Assembly (NCBI GenBank): GCA_964351495.1
Contig: CAYGOC010000007.1
Coordinates: 1-64,000, forward strand
Direction of reading: 5' to 3'
DNA length: 64,000 nucleotides
Source of the DNA: CAYGOC01 sp964351495
Lineage (GTDB): Bacteria > Chlamydiota > Chlamydiia > Chlamydiales > SM23-39
The translations under genes and the position numbers were made by a program. Each line of letters starts with the position of its first letter. Positions within the stretch are counted from its first letter, which is position 1. The notes beneath the pieces were generated by a model. That model searched no databases. It was not told the origin of the DNA and saw nothing but the letters and a program-made list of their open reading frames with translations. This document shows, in pieces, positions 32,903 through 42,712 of the stretch.

Positions 32903-33814
32903 TCAAGAAAAAATCTTCTTCTCACTCTCCTTTTTTACGAAAAAAGCGTTATAGCTCGACCTGACAAAGGGCCCTGCATAGACGTAAAGTCCCCTAGATT
33001 CCCCGTACTCTCTATATTTAGCAAAAACCTCTTCGGGCACATATTCTTTTACCCTTAGCTTATTTTTAGAGGCCTGTAAATAGTGTCCTATGGTGACTAC
33101 ATCACAGCCTATATTTTTTAAGTCCTCTAAAGTGGCAAAAACCTCTTCTTCTTTTTCTCCAAGGCCTACCATAATCCCGGACTTCACCATATTTACCAGG
33201 TTAGATTTTTTCGCTTCTTCTAAAACGCTTAAACTTCTTTCATACTCTGCTTTATGTCGGATTTTGGGAGAGAGCCTTCTAACAGTTTCTATATTGTGAT
33301 TAAAAATTTCCGGCTTTGCCTGTAAAACCTTATGTAGAGCTTGTAGATCTCCTGAGAAATCGGATGTTAATACTTCAACAGAAGCTTTTGTATGCTTTCT
33401 TATGCTTTCTATAATCTTTACTATATGAAAAGCCCCTTTATCAGGGAGATCGTCTCTTGCCACCATAGTAACTACTACATGCTTAAGCCCTAGCTCTTTT
33501 GCAGAAAGAGCGATTCTTTCCGGTTCATCTTCTTCAGGGCTTTTAGGCGCTTTATTGAAATCGATGTCACAAAAACCACAGGCTCTCGTACATTCTTTTC
33601 CCAAAGCTAAAAAAGTGGCCGTTTTTTTATGATAGCATTCACTTTTATTGGGACATTTTGCTTCATCACATACCGTATTTAAACGGTATTTTTGTAAGAT
33701 TTGGTCTGTCTTGAAAAAGTGGCCTCCCTTAGGAAGGGACCTTCGTAAAAAATCGGGCAGTCTCCCTTTTTTTTCCTCTTTTTCAGTACCGGATACAATA
33801 GCTAATTTATTCAT
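32903..33814 (-). CDS. lipA: lipoyl synthase
   Basis: 303 aa radical SAM enzyme that inserts two sulfurs into octanoylated E2/H proteins. Both clusters' ligands are visible: CDEAKCPNKSEC for the auxiliary 4Fe-4S and CTRACGFCDID for the radical SAM cluster. Start ATG 33814 overlaps the lpdA stop as ATGA. Longer starts upstream lie within lpdA and are unlikely. lipA follows lpdA here as in Chlamydia; both serve 2-oxoacid dehydrogenase complexes. Confidence 0.95.
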   Translation of the reverse strand: MNKLAIVSGTEKEEKKGRLPDFLRRSLPKGGHFFKTDQILQKYRLNTVCDEAKCPNKSECYHKKTATFLALGKECTRACGFCDIDFNKAPKSPEEDEPERIALSAKELGLKHVVVTMVARDDLPDKGAFHIVKIIESIRKHTKASVEVLTSDFSGDLQALHKVLQAKPEIFNHNIETVRRLSPKIRHKAEYERSLSVLEEAKKSNLVNMVKSGIMVGLGEKEEEVFATLEDLKNIGCDVVTIGHYLQASKNKLRVKEYVPEEVFAKYREYGESRGLYVYAGPFVRSSYNAFFVKKESEKKIFS

Positions 33815-35211
33815 CTTTTTTTTGGGGGAAAATGTATTGGTCTTTCCTCTGCTATTAAAGCCGCCTCTAACCAACTCTCCGCAACCGTTGGATGAGCGTG
33901 GATTGTCTCTGTAAGAGACTCTAAAGTAAGTTCGTTTTGAATAGCAAGGGTGATTTCCGCAATTAGGGTAGAAGCCTCATGTCCCACTACTTGAGCTCCT
34001 AGGATTTGTCCTGTTTTTTTCTCAGAGATAATTTGAGCAAACCCTTCTGTCTCTCCCGCAGCTAAAGACTTTCCTAAAACTTGAAACGGAAATTTTCCCA
34101 CAACAGGATCGTACCCTTGTTTTTTTGCCTCTTCTAAAGAGTAGCCTACCGTTGCTATTTCAGGTGTGGTAAAAACGACAGCCGGTACTGCGTGATAATA
34201 GATCCTACTCATTTTTCCACAAGCATTTTCAGCCGCAACCACTGCCTGATGAGAGGCTACGTGAGCCAGCATCCATTTACCCGTTACATCTCCTATAGCA
34301 TAGATCCCTTGTATATTGGTCTCCATCTTATCATTTACTGAGATCACCCCTCTTTCATCTGTATAAACACCCGCTTTTTGTAAATCCAAAGAAGAAGAAA
34401 CCACTTTTCTTCCTACAGAAATTAAGACCATGTCAGCCTCTATTTTTTCCTTTCCCGATAAAAATAGCGTGGCTCCCCCATTTTGAGACTCTATTTTTTC
34501 TACTAAGGTTTTGGTCTTTATCTGAATTCCTTGTTTTTGAAAGGATTTGGTAAGGGTATCTGCTACCTCCTTTCCTAAAAGAGGCACTAAAGAATCTAAA
34601 GCTTCTACGATAATCACTTCAGAGCCCATCTCTTTAAAAAGAGAAGCAAACTCACAACCAATATATCCTCCCCCTACAATAACGAGCTTTTTGGGAGCCT
34701 CTGTCAGGTCTAAAAGAGAAGTAGAGTTGCGGATTATTTTGTGATCACAAGGGAAAGCGGGAACTTCTACAGGCTCCGAGCCTGTTGCTATGATGATTTT
34801 TTCTGCTTTTAGAAAAAAAGACTCCTCTCCTTTTATTTTTAACTCAAAAGGAGCGACAAAACTAGCCTCCCCTTTAATTATGGTAATGTGATTACTTTTC
34901 AAGAGCCCTTCCAAGGACTTTCGGATGTTTTCTACGATCCGGTCTTTTCGGGCTTTTATTTTCCCATAATCAAAACGAATCTCTCCTAATAAAATACCAA
35001 ATTCTTCAGCCTCTTTTACTTTTTTCAAAAGAGAAGAGGAAGCCAAAAGCGTTTTTGTCGGAATACAACCTACATTTAAACAAGTTCCCCCTAAATCTTT
35101 TTTTTCAATTAAAGCTACCTTCCTTCCCTTCTGAGCGGCTCGTATAGCGGCTACATATCCTCCCGGTCCTGCTCCAATTACTGCAATATCAAAAGTTTGT
35201 TTTTCTGCCAT
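33811..35211 (-). CDS. lpdA: dihydrolipoamide dehydrogenase (E3)
   Basis: 466 aa flavoprotein. FAD motif VIGAGPGGYVAA, redox-active disulfide GGTCLNVGC, NAD motif VIVGGGYIGCEFAS, second FAD motif GIYAIGDVTG, and the C-terminal HAHPTVAE with the active-site His-Glu. Start ATG 35211 is chosen because AGGA lies just upstream and the family N-terminus begins there; earlier in-frame starts at 35217 and 35229 are possible. It reoxidises lipoamide in pyruvate or 2-oxoglutarate dehydrogenase. Coupled to lipA. Confidence 0.95.
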   Translation of the reverse strand: MAEKQTFDIAVIGAGPGGYVAAIRAAQKGRKVALIEKKDLGGTCLNVGCIPTKTLLASSSLLKKVKEAEEFGILLGEIRFDYGKIKARKDRIVENIRKSLEGLLKSNHITIIKGEASFVAPFELKIKGEESFFLKAEKIIIATGSEPVEVPAFPCDHKIIRNSTSLLDLTEAPKKLVIVGGGYIGCEFASLFKEMGSEVIIVEALDSLVPLLGKEVADTLTKSFQKQGIQIKTKTLVEKIESQNGGATLFLSGKEKIEADMVLISVGRKVVSSSLDLQKAGVYTDERGVISVNDKMETNIQGIYAIGDVTGKWMLAHVASHQAVVAAENACGKMSRIYYHAVPAVVFTTPEIATVGYSLEEAKKQGYDPVVGKFPFQVLGKSLAAGETEGFAQIISEKKTGQILGAQVVGHEASTLIAEITLAIQNELTLESLTETIHAHPTVAESWLEAALIAEERPIHFPPKKR

Positions 35212-35491
35212 ACTCATCCTATATACCAATCCCCCTTTAGTTTACCTAAGGGCTCCTTTATCTGACAAATTTCTTATCTTTAGAATCCTTAAAAATTTTT
35301 TAAAACAAGAAAAAAGGAAATACAAAATCACAATTTTAGAGCTTCCCAATTTTTACGTGTTTTGTTAAAAATACGAACTTACCAGCAAAGTACAGTTCTA
35401 AAACTGTCAAAAACAAATTTTCTATTTTTCGTTTGTTGGAAAAAAAGAGATACTACCACTAATATGATGAAAAAGCAGGCTTTACCCTTAC

Positions 35492-35902
35492 ATGAAACCG
35501 AAAAAAAGACAGAAACTGTGCCCTTCTTGTGAAGGAGAAGTAGATCTTGATGTAATTTTTTGTCCTTTTTGCGGATCTGACCTTTTAGAAGAAAAAGAGT
35601 TTACCCCCCCTCCTTCTGAGTATAACTCTCCCTCCTATAACAACTCCTTAGAACAAGAAATAGAAGAGGCTAAACAAAAAGAGGAAGAAAAAGTAAAACT
35701 TTCCTTTTGGCCCTTCTTTTTTCTAAATGTGGGGGTTTGGCTTTTTTTGCTCTCTTTATTTCTTCTTTTCTTTTCTAAAGAAGAAGCACTTTGGCTGAAA
35801 ATTAACGCCAAACTATGGCTTTATTTTCTTCTAGGATCTCTTCCTCTTCTTGCCTTAGGAGGCAGAGCCTTTTTCGGAGAAAAAAAAGAAAAGTCCCTCT
35901 AA
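35492..35902 (+). CDS. zinc-ribbon protein with two membrane helices
   Basis: 136 aa. The N-terminus has LCPSCEGEVDLDVIFCPFCG, a classical double CxxC zinc ribbon (residues 9-28). An acidic Pro/Glu linker follows, then two hydrophobic helices (about 73-92 and 106-126) and a basic tail. It faces secA tail to tail with a six-base gap; a hypothetical gene occupies a similar place next to secA in C. trachomatis (CT700, from memory). A membrane-anchored role is inferred; function unknown. Confidence 0.75.
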   Translation: MKPKKRQKLCPSCEGEVDLDVIFCPFCGSDLLEEKEFTPPPSEYNSPSYNNSLEQEIEEAKQKEEEKVKLSFWPFFFLNVGVWLFLLSLFLLFFSKEEALWLKINAKLWLYFLLGSLPLLALGGRAFFGEKKEKSL

Positions 35903-35908
35903 AAATCC

Positions 35909-38887
35909 TTATTCCTCAGAAAAAATGCTTAAAGCACAGCATTTCTTGTACTTTTTTCCACTTCCACAAGGACAAAGCTCATTTCTTCCTTTTTTCTCTT
36001 CTTCTTTTATAGAAGTTTTTTTCTCTTCTTTTTCTTCTGTGTCTTTAACTAACTGAATTTTTGGTCTAGGAGCCTCTTCTTTTTGCACCATTTCAAAGCG
36101 AAATAAATCAGAAGAAATCTCTTTTCGAATTGCTTTTCCTAAAGAGTCAAAAAGATAAAAAGCTTCCTGTTTAAACTCCAATAAAGGATCTTTTTGCCCC
36201 ACACTTCTTAAAAAGACATCTGACCTTAAATGATCGATAGCAAGAAGATGTTCCTGCCAAAGAAGATCAATTTTACGAAGAAGCAGACTTCTCATTACCT
36301 CTTGCACTATCTTCTCTGCTTTTTCTTCTTTTTCTAGTTCCGGCCTCATTAAAAGAATCATTTTTTTCTGCTCTTTTAGTTTTTCTTCAAAGGTAGAAAA
36401 AATAAGCTCTTCTAGCTCTTTTTCGAGCTCCTCTTTAGATAAGCGCAAATACTTTTCTTGCTCGGAAAAACTAAGCGGAAACTGTTCCCTTAAAAAGGAT
36501 AAAAGCTCTGCCAAGTTTTGCTCTTCGATCTTTTCCAGAACAATCTCATCAAGGGTCTCTTGTAAAAATAGCTGCATGATTTTTAACGCTTCCCCTCCGG
36601 GGTTTTGCGCTTCTAAAATTTCTTTTCGAAAAGCATAGATCTCTTGTCTTTGTCTGTTCATGACATCATCAAATTCTAAGGTATGCTTTCGCATGGTGTA
36701 ATTTCTTTGCTCTACCCTCTTTTGAGCCGTCTCGATCGATTTATTTAACATCTTGGCAGAAATAGGCTCTCCTTCCGGAGGACGAAACCTTTGTAAAAGA
36801 CCTGTAATTTTAGGAGAGGCGAAAAGACGCATCAAAGAGTCTTCAAAAGAGACAAAAAACTTTGAAGAACCGGGATCACCTAATCTTCCCGATCTTCCCC
36901 TTAGCTGCCTATCTATTCTCCTAGAATGGTGTCTGCTGGTCCCCAAAACGTGGAGTCCCCCTAACTCTGCTACCTCTTCTTTCAGTTTTATATCGGTTCC
37001 CCTTCCTGCCATGTTGGTAGCTAAAGTAATAGATCCTTTTTTCCCGGCTTCCGCAATGATTTCAGCTTCTTTATCATGATGTTTTGCGTTCAACATCGTA
37101 TGCGGGAGTCCATTTTGTTTTAAAATGCGAGAAAGTTTCTCTGAAATCTCTACCGATTCTGTTCCTATTAAAATAGGCCTCCCTTCTTTATGAATCCGGG
37201 TAATCTCTTGTAAAATCGCATGATACTTTTCCCTTTCTGTCATATAGATTTCGTCATCAAAGTCATTTCGAATACATTTTCTATGAGTAGGAATTTCTAA
37301 GACTTCCAGTTTATAGATCTCTTTAAACTCAGAAGCTTCCGTCATAGCAGTTCCTGTCATCCCCGCCAACTTCTCATACATTCGAAAATAATTTTGCAAG
37401 GTAACGGAGGCAAAGGTTTGTGTTTCTCCTTGAATACGAACGCCTTCTTTTGCCTCTATAGATTGATGGAGTCCATCAGAAAATCTTCTTCCGGGCTGCG
37501 GTCTTCCTGTGTTTTCATCAATGATGATGATTTGGTCTTCTTTTACTAGATAATCTACATCTTTCTCCATCAAAAGATGAGCCCGGAAAAGCTGCCTTAA
37601 ATTGTGCGCTCTTTCTTTTCTTCGAATATCTTCTTCTCGAAGAGCTTGTTTTTTTATTAATTTTTCTGCTTCCGTTATACTTAAAAGATCTACTTCAGCA
37701 TATTCATGTCCTAAGTCAAGTAAGGTGAAGTCTTCTTCTTTGGTTTCAAAAAGATCACTCCACTCCTGAATCCCCTTCTCTGTTAGCTCATACTCACTTG
37801 CTCTTTCATCTAATATGATATACAGCTCAGAGAGTCTTTCTTGTTTTTCTTGCTTGTTCTGATCTGAGTAAAAGTAGGTTTCCCAAGAATCTATCTTAGC
37901 TCTGAGGTTTGGGTTTTCTCGAATTCTTTTTAACACCTTATTTCTGGGCATCCCCTTACTTACAAGCCACAAGTTTTTAAAAGAAGAGGCCTCCTCTTCT
38001 TTCTCTTTCTTTCCTAAGGACACTCCCACTTCCGATAAAACTCCTAGAGCCTCTAGCGATTTTTTTGCTTCTAAAGCAATTTGATGACATAGCTCTTTTT
38101 GTTTTTTTACCAAAAAAGAGACTCCTTCTTTTAAGGAATCATACATATGAAAAGAACTTTGTGAGGGACCTGATATAATCAAAGGAGTTCTTGCTTCATC
38201 GATCAAAATAGAATCTATCTCATCGATTAAAGCAAAATAGTATCCTCTTTGAGAACATTCTTCCTTGCAAGTAGCTAAAGAGTTATCTCGTAAATAATCA
38301 AAACCGAACTCAGAAGCCGTTCCATAAACAATATCTGCTTTATAAATCTCTTTTCTCTGTAAGGGAGAAACCCCATTTGTCAAAGCAGAAACAGTAAGCC
38401 CCAAAAGGCGAAAAACAGAACCAATCCACTCACAGTCTCTTTTCGCAAGATAGTCATTTACTGTGACCAGATGCACGCTTTTTTTAGAAAGAGCATTCAA
38501 ATATAAAGGCATTGCTGCCGTAAGCGTTTTTCCCTCTCCTGTCTGCATTTCAGCTATACATCCATGATGCATAGCAATCGCTCCTAAAATCTGTACGTCA
38601 TAGGGAACCATATCCCATTTTTGATCATAACCGGAAACGTGGACTTCTCTTCCAACCAGACGCCTACAAGCATTTTTTACTAAAGCAAACGCTTCCGGCA
38701 GAAGAGAGTCTAAGCTCTCGTTTTGGGAAAATCTTTCTTGAAACTCTTTTGTTTTCTTAGGTAAATCTTCTTCTGATAAAGCTTGGAATTTTTCTTCCCA
38801 CTCATTTACAGAGGCTACAACTTTATGGTATCGTTTGATTTTTCTAGACTGCGCTGTCCCAAATATTTTCTTTCCTAAACCAAACAT
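35909..38887 (-). CDS. secA: protein translocase ATPase SecA
   Basis: 992 aa motor of Sec export. Walker A MQTGEGKTLTA, DEIDSILIDEARTPLIISG (DEAD-like), preprotein cross-linking region, helicase motifs ATNMAGRGTDI and QLRGRSGRLGDPG, and the C-terminal zinc motif CPCGSGKKYKKCC for SecB/phospholipid contact. Slightly longer than most SecA. The ATG follows a strong AAGGAGG. Convergent with the zinc-ribbon gene. Confidence 0.97.
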   Translation of the reverse strand: MFGLGKKIFGTAQSRKIKRYHKVVASVNEWEEKFQALSEEDLPKKTKEFQERFSQNESLDSLLPEAFALVKNACRRLVGREVHVSGYDQKWDMVPYDVQILGAIAMHHGCIAEMQTGEGKTLTAAMPLYLNALSKKSVHLVTVNDYLAKRDCEWIGSVFRLLGLTVSALTNGVSPLQRKEIYKADIVYGTASEFGFDYLRDNSLATCKEECSQRGYYFALIDEIDSILIDEARTPLIISGPSQSSFHMYDSLKEGVSFLVKKQKELCHQIALEAKKSLEALGVLSEVGVSLGKKEKEEEASSFKNLWLVSKGMPRNKVLKRIRENPNLRAKIDSWETYFYSDQNKQEKQERLSELYIILDERASEYELTEKGIQEWSDLFETKEEDFTLLDLGHEYAEVDLLSITEAEKLIKKQALREEDIRRKERAHNLRQLFRAHLLMEKDVDYLVKEDQIIIIDENTGRPQPGRRFSDGLHQSIEAKEGVRIQGETQTFASVTLQNYFRMYEKLAGMTGTAMTEASEFKEIYKLEVLEIPTHRKCIRNDFDDEIYMTEREKYHAILQEITRIHKEGRPILIGTESVEISEKLSRILKQNGLPHTMLNAKHHDKEAEIIAEAGKKGSITLATNMAGRGTDIKLKEEVAELGGLHVLGTSRHHSRRIDRQLRGRSGRLGDPGSSKFFVSFEDSLMRLFASPKITGLLQRFRPPEGEPISAKMLNKSIETAQKRVEQRNYTMRKHTLEFDDVMNRQRQEIYAFRKEILEAQNPGGEALKIMQLFLQETLDEIVLEKIEEQNLAELLSFLREQFPLSFSEQEKYLRLSKEELEKELEELIFSTFEEKLKEQKKMILLMRPELEKEEKAEKIVQEVMRSLLLRKIDLLWQEHLLAIDHLRSDVFLRSVGQKDPLLEFKQEAFYLFDSLGKAIRKEISSDLFRFEMVQKEEAPRPKIQLVKDTEEKEEKKTSIKEEEKKGRNELCPCGSGKKYKKCCALSIFSEE

Positions 38888-38999
38888 TTTTTAGCCTCCT
38901 TAAAACTACGGCTTTTCCCCTTCCATTATGGGTAAAAAGAGAAAAAATTTTAAGGAAAAAGGAAAACTAGACCCCAGAATCTCTTTTTTAAAAAATTTT

Positions 39000-39905
39000 T
39001 TATGATAAAGAAACTCCCATCGACTCTCCCATATTGGCCTTTACCTCCATTTCTTTTTGAGATAGCTCCAAAAGGTCCTCATCAAAAGAGATAGTATTTT
39101 TTTGAAATAAAAGCACTATACAAGAAGCTCCAAAAGTAAAAAACCCTTTTTCCTCCCCTTTTTTACAAGGTTTATGAGGAGTATATGTTTGAAAAATGCT
39201 CCCTACATAAGTAGCTCCCACCTCAACAAAAGCAATCTCTTTAAAAAGATCTGTCTCTATTAAGGTAATCTCTCTTTTGTTTTTCGTAAAAACGGCAATT
39301 TTAGAGGAGAGCGCTATGGGATTTACCGAGTATAAATCGCCTTCTATTCTTCTACTCTTTTTAGGAATCCCGGAACAGGGAAAGTGAAACCTATGATAAT
39401 CGGAAGGACAAAGTCTCGCCACCACCATAGACCCCTCTTCATATCGTTTCGCCAAAGCCGCGTCTTGTAAAAAAGAGGAAAGGCTGTAAGTTGTCCCCTT
39501 TATTTGAAAAATTTGCCCTTTTTGCATTTTTGGGTAAAAAAGATATCTCCCATCCGCACATAAAACCGCTTTTTTAGGATCGGGACAAATCGGTCTTGCC
39601 CCTTTTCTTAGTTTTCGAATAAAAAAATCGTGAAAAGAATCAAACTCTTCCGGCTTTTTTGCAAAGTCTTCCATATTCACCCCAAATTCCCGGATGAACG
39701 GAATAATTTTTTTTCTACTTTGTTTCTTTCTTTGTAAAGATCCGTACCATTTTGAAAAAAAAGAAATTTTAGCAATCAGTGGGAGAAATAAAAAAGAAAA
39801 TAAGGGGTTCTTATAAAGGAGAAACAGAAATTTTCCTCCATAAACTTTTTCTTCTTCTGTCTTTTTGGTGGATCTTGCTTTATAGAAGATGGGAGACTTT
39901 TGCAT
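39000..39905 (-). CDS. psd: phosphatidylserine decarboxylase proenzyme
   Basis: 301 aa membrane enzyme making phosphatidylethanolamine. The C-terminal self-cleavage site, LGST in E. coli, reads FGASC here: the pyruvoyl-forming Ser is kept but preceded by Ala instead of Gly and followed by Cys. Upstream DYHRFHFP is the conserved His-containing motif. The Asp/His charge relay segments and VGATYVGSI are normal. Psd is near secA in C. trachomatis too, from memory. ATG start. Confidence 0.92.
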   Translation of the reverse strand: MQKSPIFYKARSTKKTEEEKVYGGKFLFLLYKNPLFSFLFLPLIAKISFFSKWYGSLQRKKQSRKKIIPFIREFGVNMEDFAKKPEEFDSFHDFFIRKLRKGARPICPDPKKAVLCADGRYLFYPKMQKGQIFQIKGTTYSLSSFLQDAALAKRYEEGSMVVARLCPSDYHRFHFPCSGIPKKSRRIEGDLYSVNPIALSSKIAVFTKNKREITLIETDLFKEIAFVEVGATYVGSIFQTYTPHKPCKKGEEKGFFTFGASCIVLLFQKNTISFDEDLLELSQKEMEVKANMGESMGVSLS

Positions 39906-40056
39906 AAAAAACCAGTTTGCAGTAGTAGGGATTTTTTCTTCAGAAAGAATTATCTACAATCCCCCGTTTTGAAGATACGATTTTTGCTAAAAATCTATTT
40001 TTAAACAGGAGGAAGCTCTTATTCTTGTATGTATTTTTTCCGGGCTTCTTAAAAAG

Positions 40057-40102
40057 AAACAGCTGCGATACCACAAAAACGATATCGCAGCTGTTTTTCT
40101 AC
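40057..40102 (-). terminator. rho-independent terminator of the porin-like gene
   Basis: AACAGCTGCGATA and TATCGCAGCTGTT form a perfect 13-bp stem around a short loop, flanked by A and T runs, 14 to 60 bases after the porin stop on the minus strand. It is the strongest terminator in the window and would work in either direction. Confidence 0.75.
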
Positions 40103-40115
40103 TTAGATACTTTGG

Positions 40116-41186
40116 TTAAAAATTAAATCTAGCACTCAAGGTTAGTCCATGAAAATTCAAAGAACCTGTACCTGTTTCTGAACCGCCGAAAGAGTAATTG
40201 TCAGAAATCCCTCTTAGCATATTTTGGTTCCAAAATGTATTGAAAGTATACATCGCAGCAAGGTAAAGATCGTATCTTTTTTGCTGAAAAGACTGATTCC
40301 AATCTACCCCAATACTTAGCTCTGAACTTGCTCTTACCGCATGATAAGAACCGTAGTCTGCATTTACTTCAGAGGCTGCAAAAGTATCTATCCTAATCGT
40401 CTCATACAGTTTTAGTTTTGTATAATTGGTATACAAAAGGCTAAACTTTGATTTTCCAATCAACCCAAAACAGCTAGAAGCAAACTTCCAACGCCCATCT
40501 AACCCCACTAAAGGACCCATCCCCCAAGAATCACTCTCAAAGTTTCCATGCATGGGAGTCGTATTTGTAAACTCATAAGTAACGTAAAGACTTTGATCTA
40601 TCCAGGACGTTCTAAGACCCATAGCAGGAGTTAAAACCAGCCACTTACCAGAATAGAAAGGGCGCTTTACCGCTAAGTCTAAACAGTCAAAATCAAGCTT
40701 CCACGCCCCTTTTACTTTTCTGCCTACGAAAGAAGAATTGAATAAGTGAACCCAACTTTCCAAAAGGACCGCTTCGGTTGTCCCGTTAAATGAATGGCTT
40801 GTAGAAGTCTTCTGGTGCAACCTAGACCATTCTGCAGATAACTGCCAATCGTCCATAGCACTACTAAAAACTCCTGCTTCAAGACGAAATCCGGGAGCAT
40901 ATTTAAAGTCGGGCAACAAGATTTTTTCATTCAAAGTAGGGGAAGTTCCTGTTCTACTATTTGGGATACGTCGTCCCAGGCTTAACCCCTCTTCACTACA
41001 ATGCCAATACAAAAACTCTGCTTGAACAAAACCACTCCATGTCTGGCTTGACTCCAAACCGGGGCGATTGTACCCCACTGCCATGGTTGTATTCCCGTTA
41101 GAGGAGCCATTATTTGTAGATTGCTGCCTAGCTGAAAGCGTTGTGGCACACACTAAACTCAAAAATAATAATAAAAACTTTTTCAT
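40116..41186 (-). CDS. MOMP-like/Lpg1974-type outer-membrane porin
   Basis: 356 aa. Signal peptide MKKFLLLFLSLVCATTLSA, then a barrel pattern with many aromatic residues: WSGFVQAEFLYW near the N-terminus, repeated alternation of Tyr/Phe/Trp strands, and a C-terminal LTLSARFNF ending in Phe. This is typical of the Lpg1974/MOMP-like porins expanded in Simkania, Waddlia and Rhabdochlamydia. ATG 41186 follows AAGAAGG; two further upstream starts are less likely. It has its own terminator and appears monocistronic. Confidence 0.8.
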   Translation of the reverse strand: MKKFLLLFLSLVCATTLSARQQSTNNGSSNGNTTMAVGYNRPGLESSQTWSGFVQAEFLYWHCSEEGLSLGRRIPNSRTGTSPTLNEKILLPDFKYAPGFRLEAGVFSSAMDDWQLSAEWSRLHQKTSTSHSFNGTTEAVLLESWVHLFNSSFVGRKVKGAWKLDFDCLDLAVKRPFYSGKWLVLTPAMGLRTSWIDQSLYVTYEFTNTTPMHGNFESDSWGMGPLVGLDGRWKFASSCFGLIGKSKFSLLYTNYTKLKLYETIRIDTFAASEVNADYGSYHAVRASSELSIGVDWNQSFQQKRYDLYLAAMYTFNTFWNQNMLRGISDNYSFGGSETGTGSLNFHGLTLSARFNF

Positions 41187-41313
41187 ACCTACCTTCTTAA
41201 ATTTCATCCTTTTTCTGTAAACTAAAAAAAAACCTATATTTAGTCTAACAAAAAAAACCATTTTTAATATATACGGATATTTTTAATAAAAACCCCGTGT
41301 GTCTAGATTAATT

Positions 41314-42711
41314 ATGGAAAAACTGTATTATCTTTCTGCCTTTCAAATCTTATCCCTAATAAAAAAGAAGAAAATTTCCTGCGTAGAAGTGATGAAAGCG
41401 CACCTTGATCGCATAGAAAAGGTCCAGCCCTTTATAAATGCTTTTACGCAAAGAGTCCCTGAAGAAATATGCCTAAAAAAAGCAAAAGATGCTGACGGTA
41501 AAAAAAATCCTTCCGAAAGACTTCATGGCCTCCCCTTTGCCGTTAAAGATATTTTAAAAGTAGAAGGCTTAATTTCTTCCCTAGGGAACAAAGGTCTTTT
41601 TGCCAGGGGCAAGTCTAAAGAAGACGCTACATTAGTAAAAAGGCTCAAAAAAGAAGGGGCTATTTTACTAGGTCTTACTAATGTGCCTGAGCTTTGTAGA
41701 GGAGGTGATTCAGACAACCTAATCTACGGCAAAACGAATAACCCTTATGATCTATCTAGAACTTCGGGAGGTAGTAGTGGCGGTTCTGCAGCCCTTATTG
41801 CGGCAGGAGGAACCCCTTTAGCTATTGGTTCCGATGGGGGTGGAAGTATCAGCCAACCTAGTCACTGCACAGGAATTGTAGGACTCAAACCCTCTCACGG
41901 ACGTTTTCCCAATACAGGCGGTGCAGCGGGGGACTATTTAGGTTTAATAGCACCTTTTGTACAGTATGGCCCCATGGCTCGGTTCGTAGAAGATGTAGAA
42001 CTTGCCTTCTTACTTCTTCAAGGAGAAGATAAAATCGATCCTCATGCCCCTGCTGCATCTATGTCGCCCGCTGCCCCCTTAAAAGAGTTAACAATAGCCT
42101 ACTATACTGATAATACAATAGCGCCTGTCACCAAAGAGATCTCTTCCCTTGTTGAAAAAGCAGCGCAATCATTACAAGGGAAAGTTCTTAAAGTAGAAAA
42201 AAAAGCACCTCCTTGCATTGGCAAAACCTTCGAACTTCACTGGACTACTTTTCTAGGGGGCGACAAAGGAGAGGGGATGAAACATTTTCTAAAAAAACTA
42301 GGCAACCCTCCCCTTTCTTGGGAGCTAGAGATATTTTTAGAGCAAGCAAAAAAAGCAGACTACTCCACTACTTTTTTAAACGAAAGACTATCCCAAATTG
42401 ATCAATACCGAATTGAAATGAACCTATTTATGAAAACCCATGACATTCTTATTTGCCCTCCGTTCCCAACCCCTGCAAAACCCCATGGGGTTGGAATCAA
42501 AGAAATCTCCGATTTTTCCTACGCCATGGCCTTTAACTTAACAGGATTTCCGACTGTCGTGATCCGTTGCGGAACCTCTTCAGAAGGTCTCCCTTTAGGT
42601 GTTTTGGTAGCAGCCCGTAAATGGGAAGATTTAAATGCTCTTATGGTAGCAAAAGAACTAGAAAAAGAATTTGGAGGATTTAATCCTTCTTCTCTTAAAG
42701 AGTTAAATTAG
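41314..42711 (+). CDS. amidase signature family hydrolase
   Basis: 465 aa. The Ser-cisSer-Lys triad is visible: Lys in FAVKDILKV, cis-Ser in TSGGSSGGSAAL, nucleophile Ser in SDGGGSISQPS. The C-terminal TGFPTVVIRCGTSSEGLPLGV is typical of general or FAAH-like amidases. GatA is less likely because the nucleophile region and C-terminus differ and no gatB/gatC are adjacent. Start ATG 41314 preferred over GTG 41299; neither has a clear Shine-Dalgarno. Substrate unknown. Confidence 0.85.
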   Translation: MEKLYYLSAFQILSLIKKKKISCVEVMKAHLDRIEKVQPFINAFTQRVPEEICLKKAKDADGKKNPSERLHGLPFAVKDILKVEGLISSLGNKGLFARGKSKEDATLVKRLKKEGAILLGLTNVPELCRGGDSDNLIYGKTNNPYDLSRTSGGSSGGSAALIAAGGTPLAIGSDGGGSISQPSHCTGIVGLKPSHGRFPNTGGAAGDYLGLIAPFVQYGPMARFVEDVELAFLLLQGEDKIDPHAPAASMSPAAPLKELTIAYYTDNTIAPVTKEISSLVEKAAQSLQGKVLKVEKKAPPCIGKTFELHWTTFLGGDKGEGMKHFLKKLGNPPLSWELEIFLEQAKKADYSTTFLNERLSQIDQYRIEMNLFMKTHDILICPPFPTPAKPHGVGIKEISDFSYAMAFNLTGFPTVVIRCGTSSEGLPLGVLVAARKWEDLNALMVAKELEKEFGGFNPSSLKELN

Positions 42712-42712
42712 C

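Noticed and set aside
35392..35407. Small palindrome ACAGTT-CTAA-AACTGT upstream of the zinc-ribbon gene as an operator
   Set aside because: Only six base pairs per arm in A+T-rich DNA; no regulator or promoter spacing supports it.
41314..42711. Amidase as GatA of the Glu/Asp-tRNA amidotransferase
   Set aside because: The nucleophile loop and C-terminus look like general amidases, and no gatB or gatC is adjacent.
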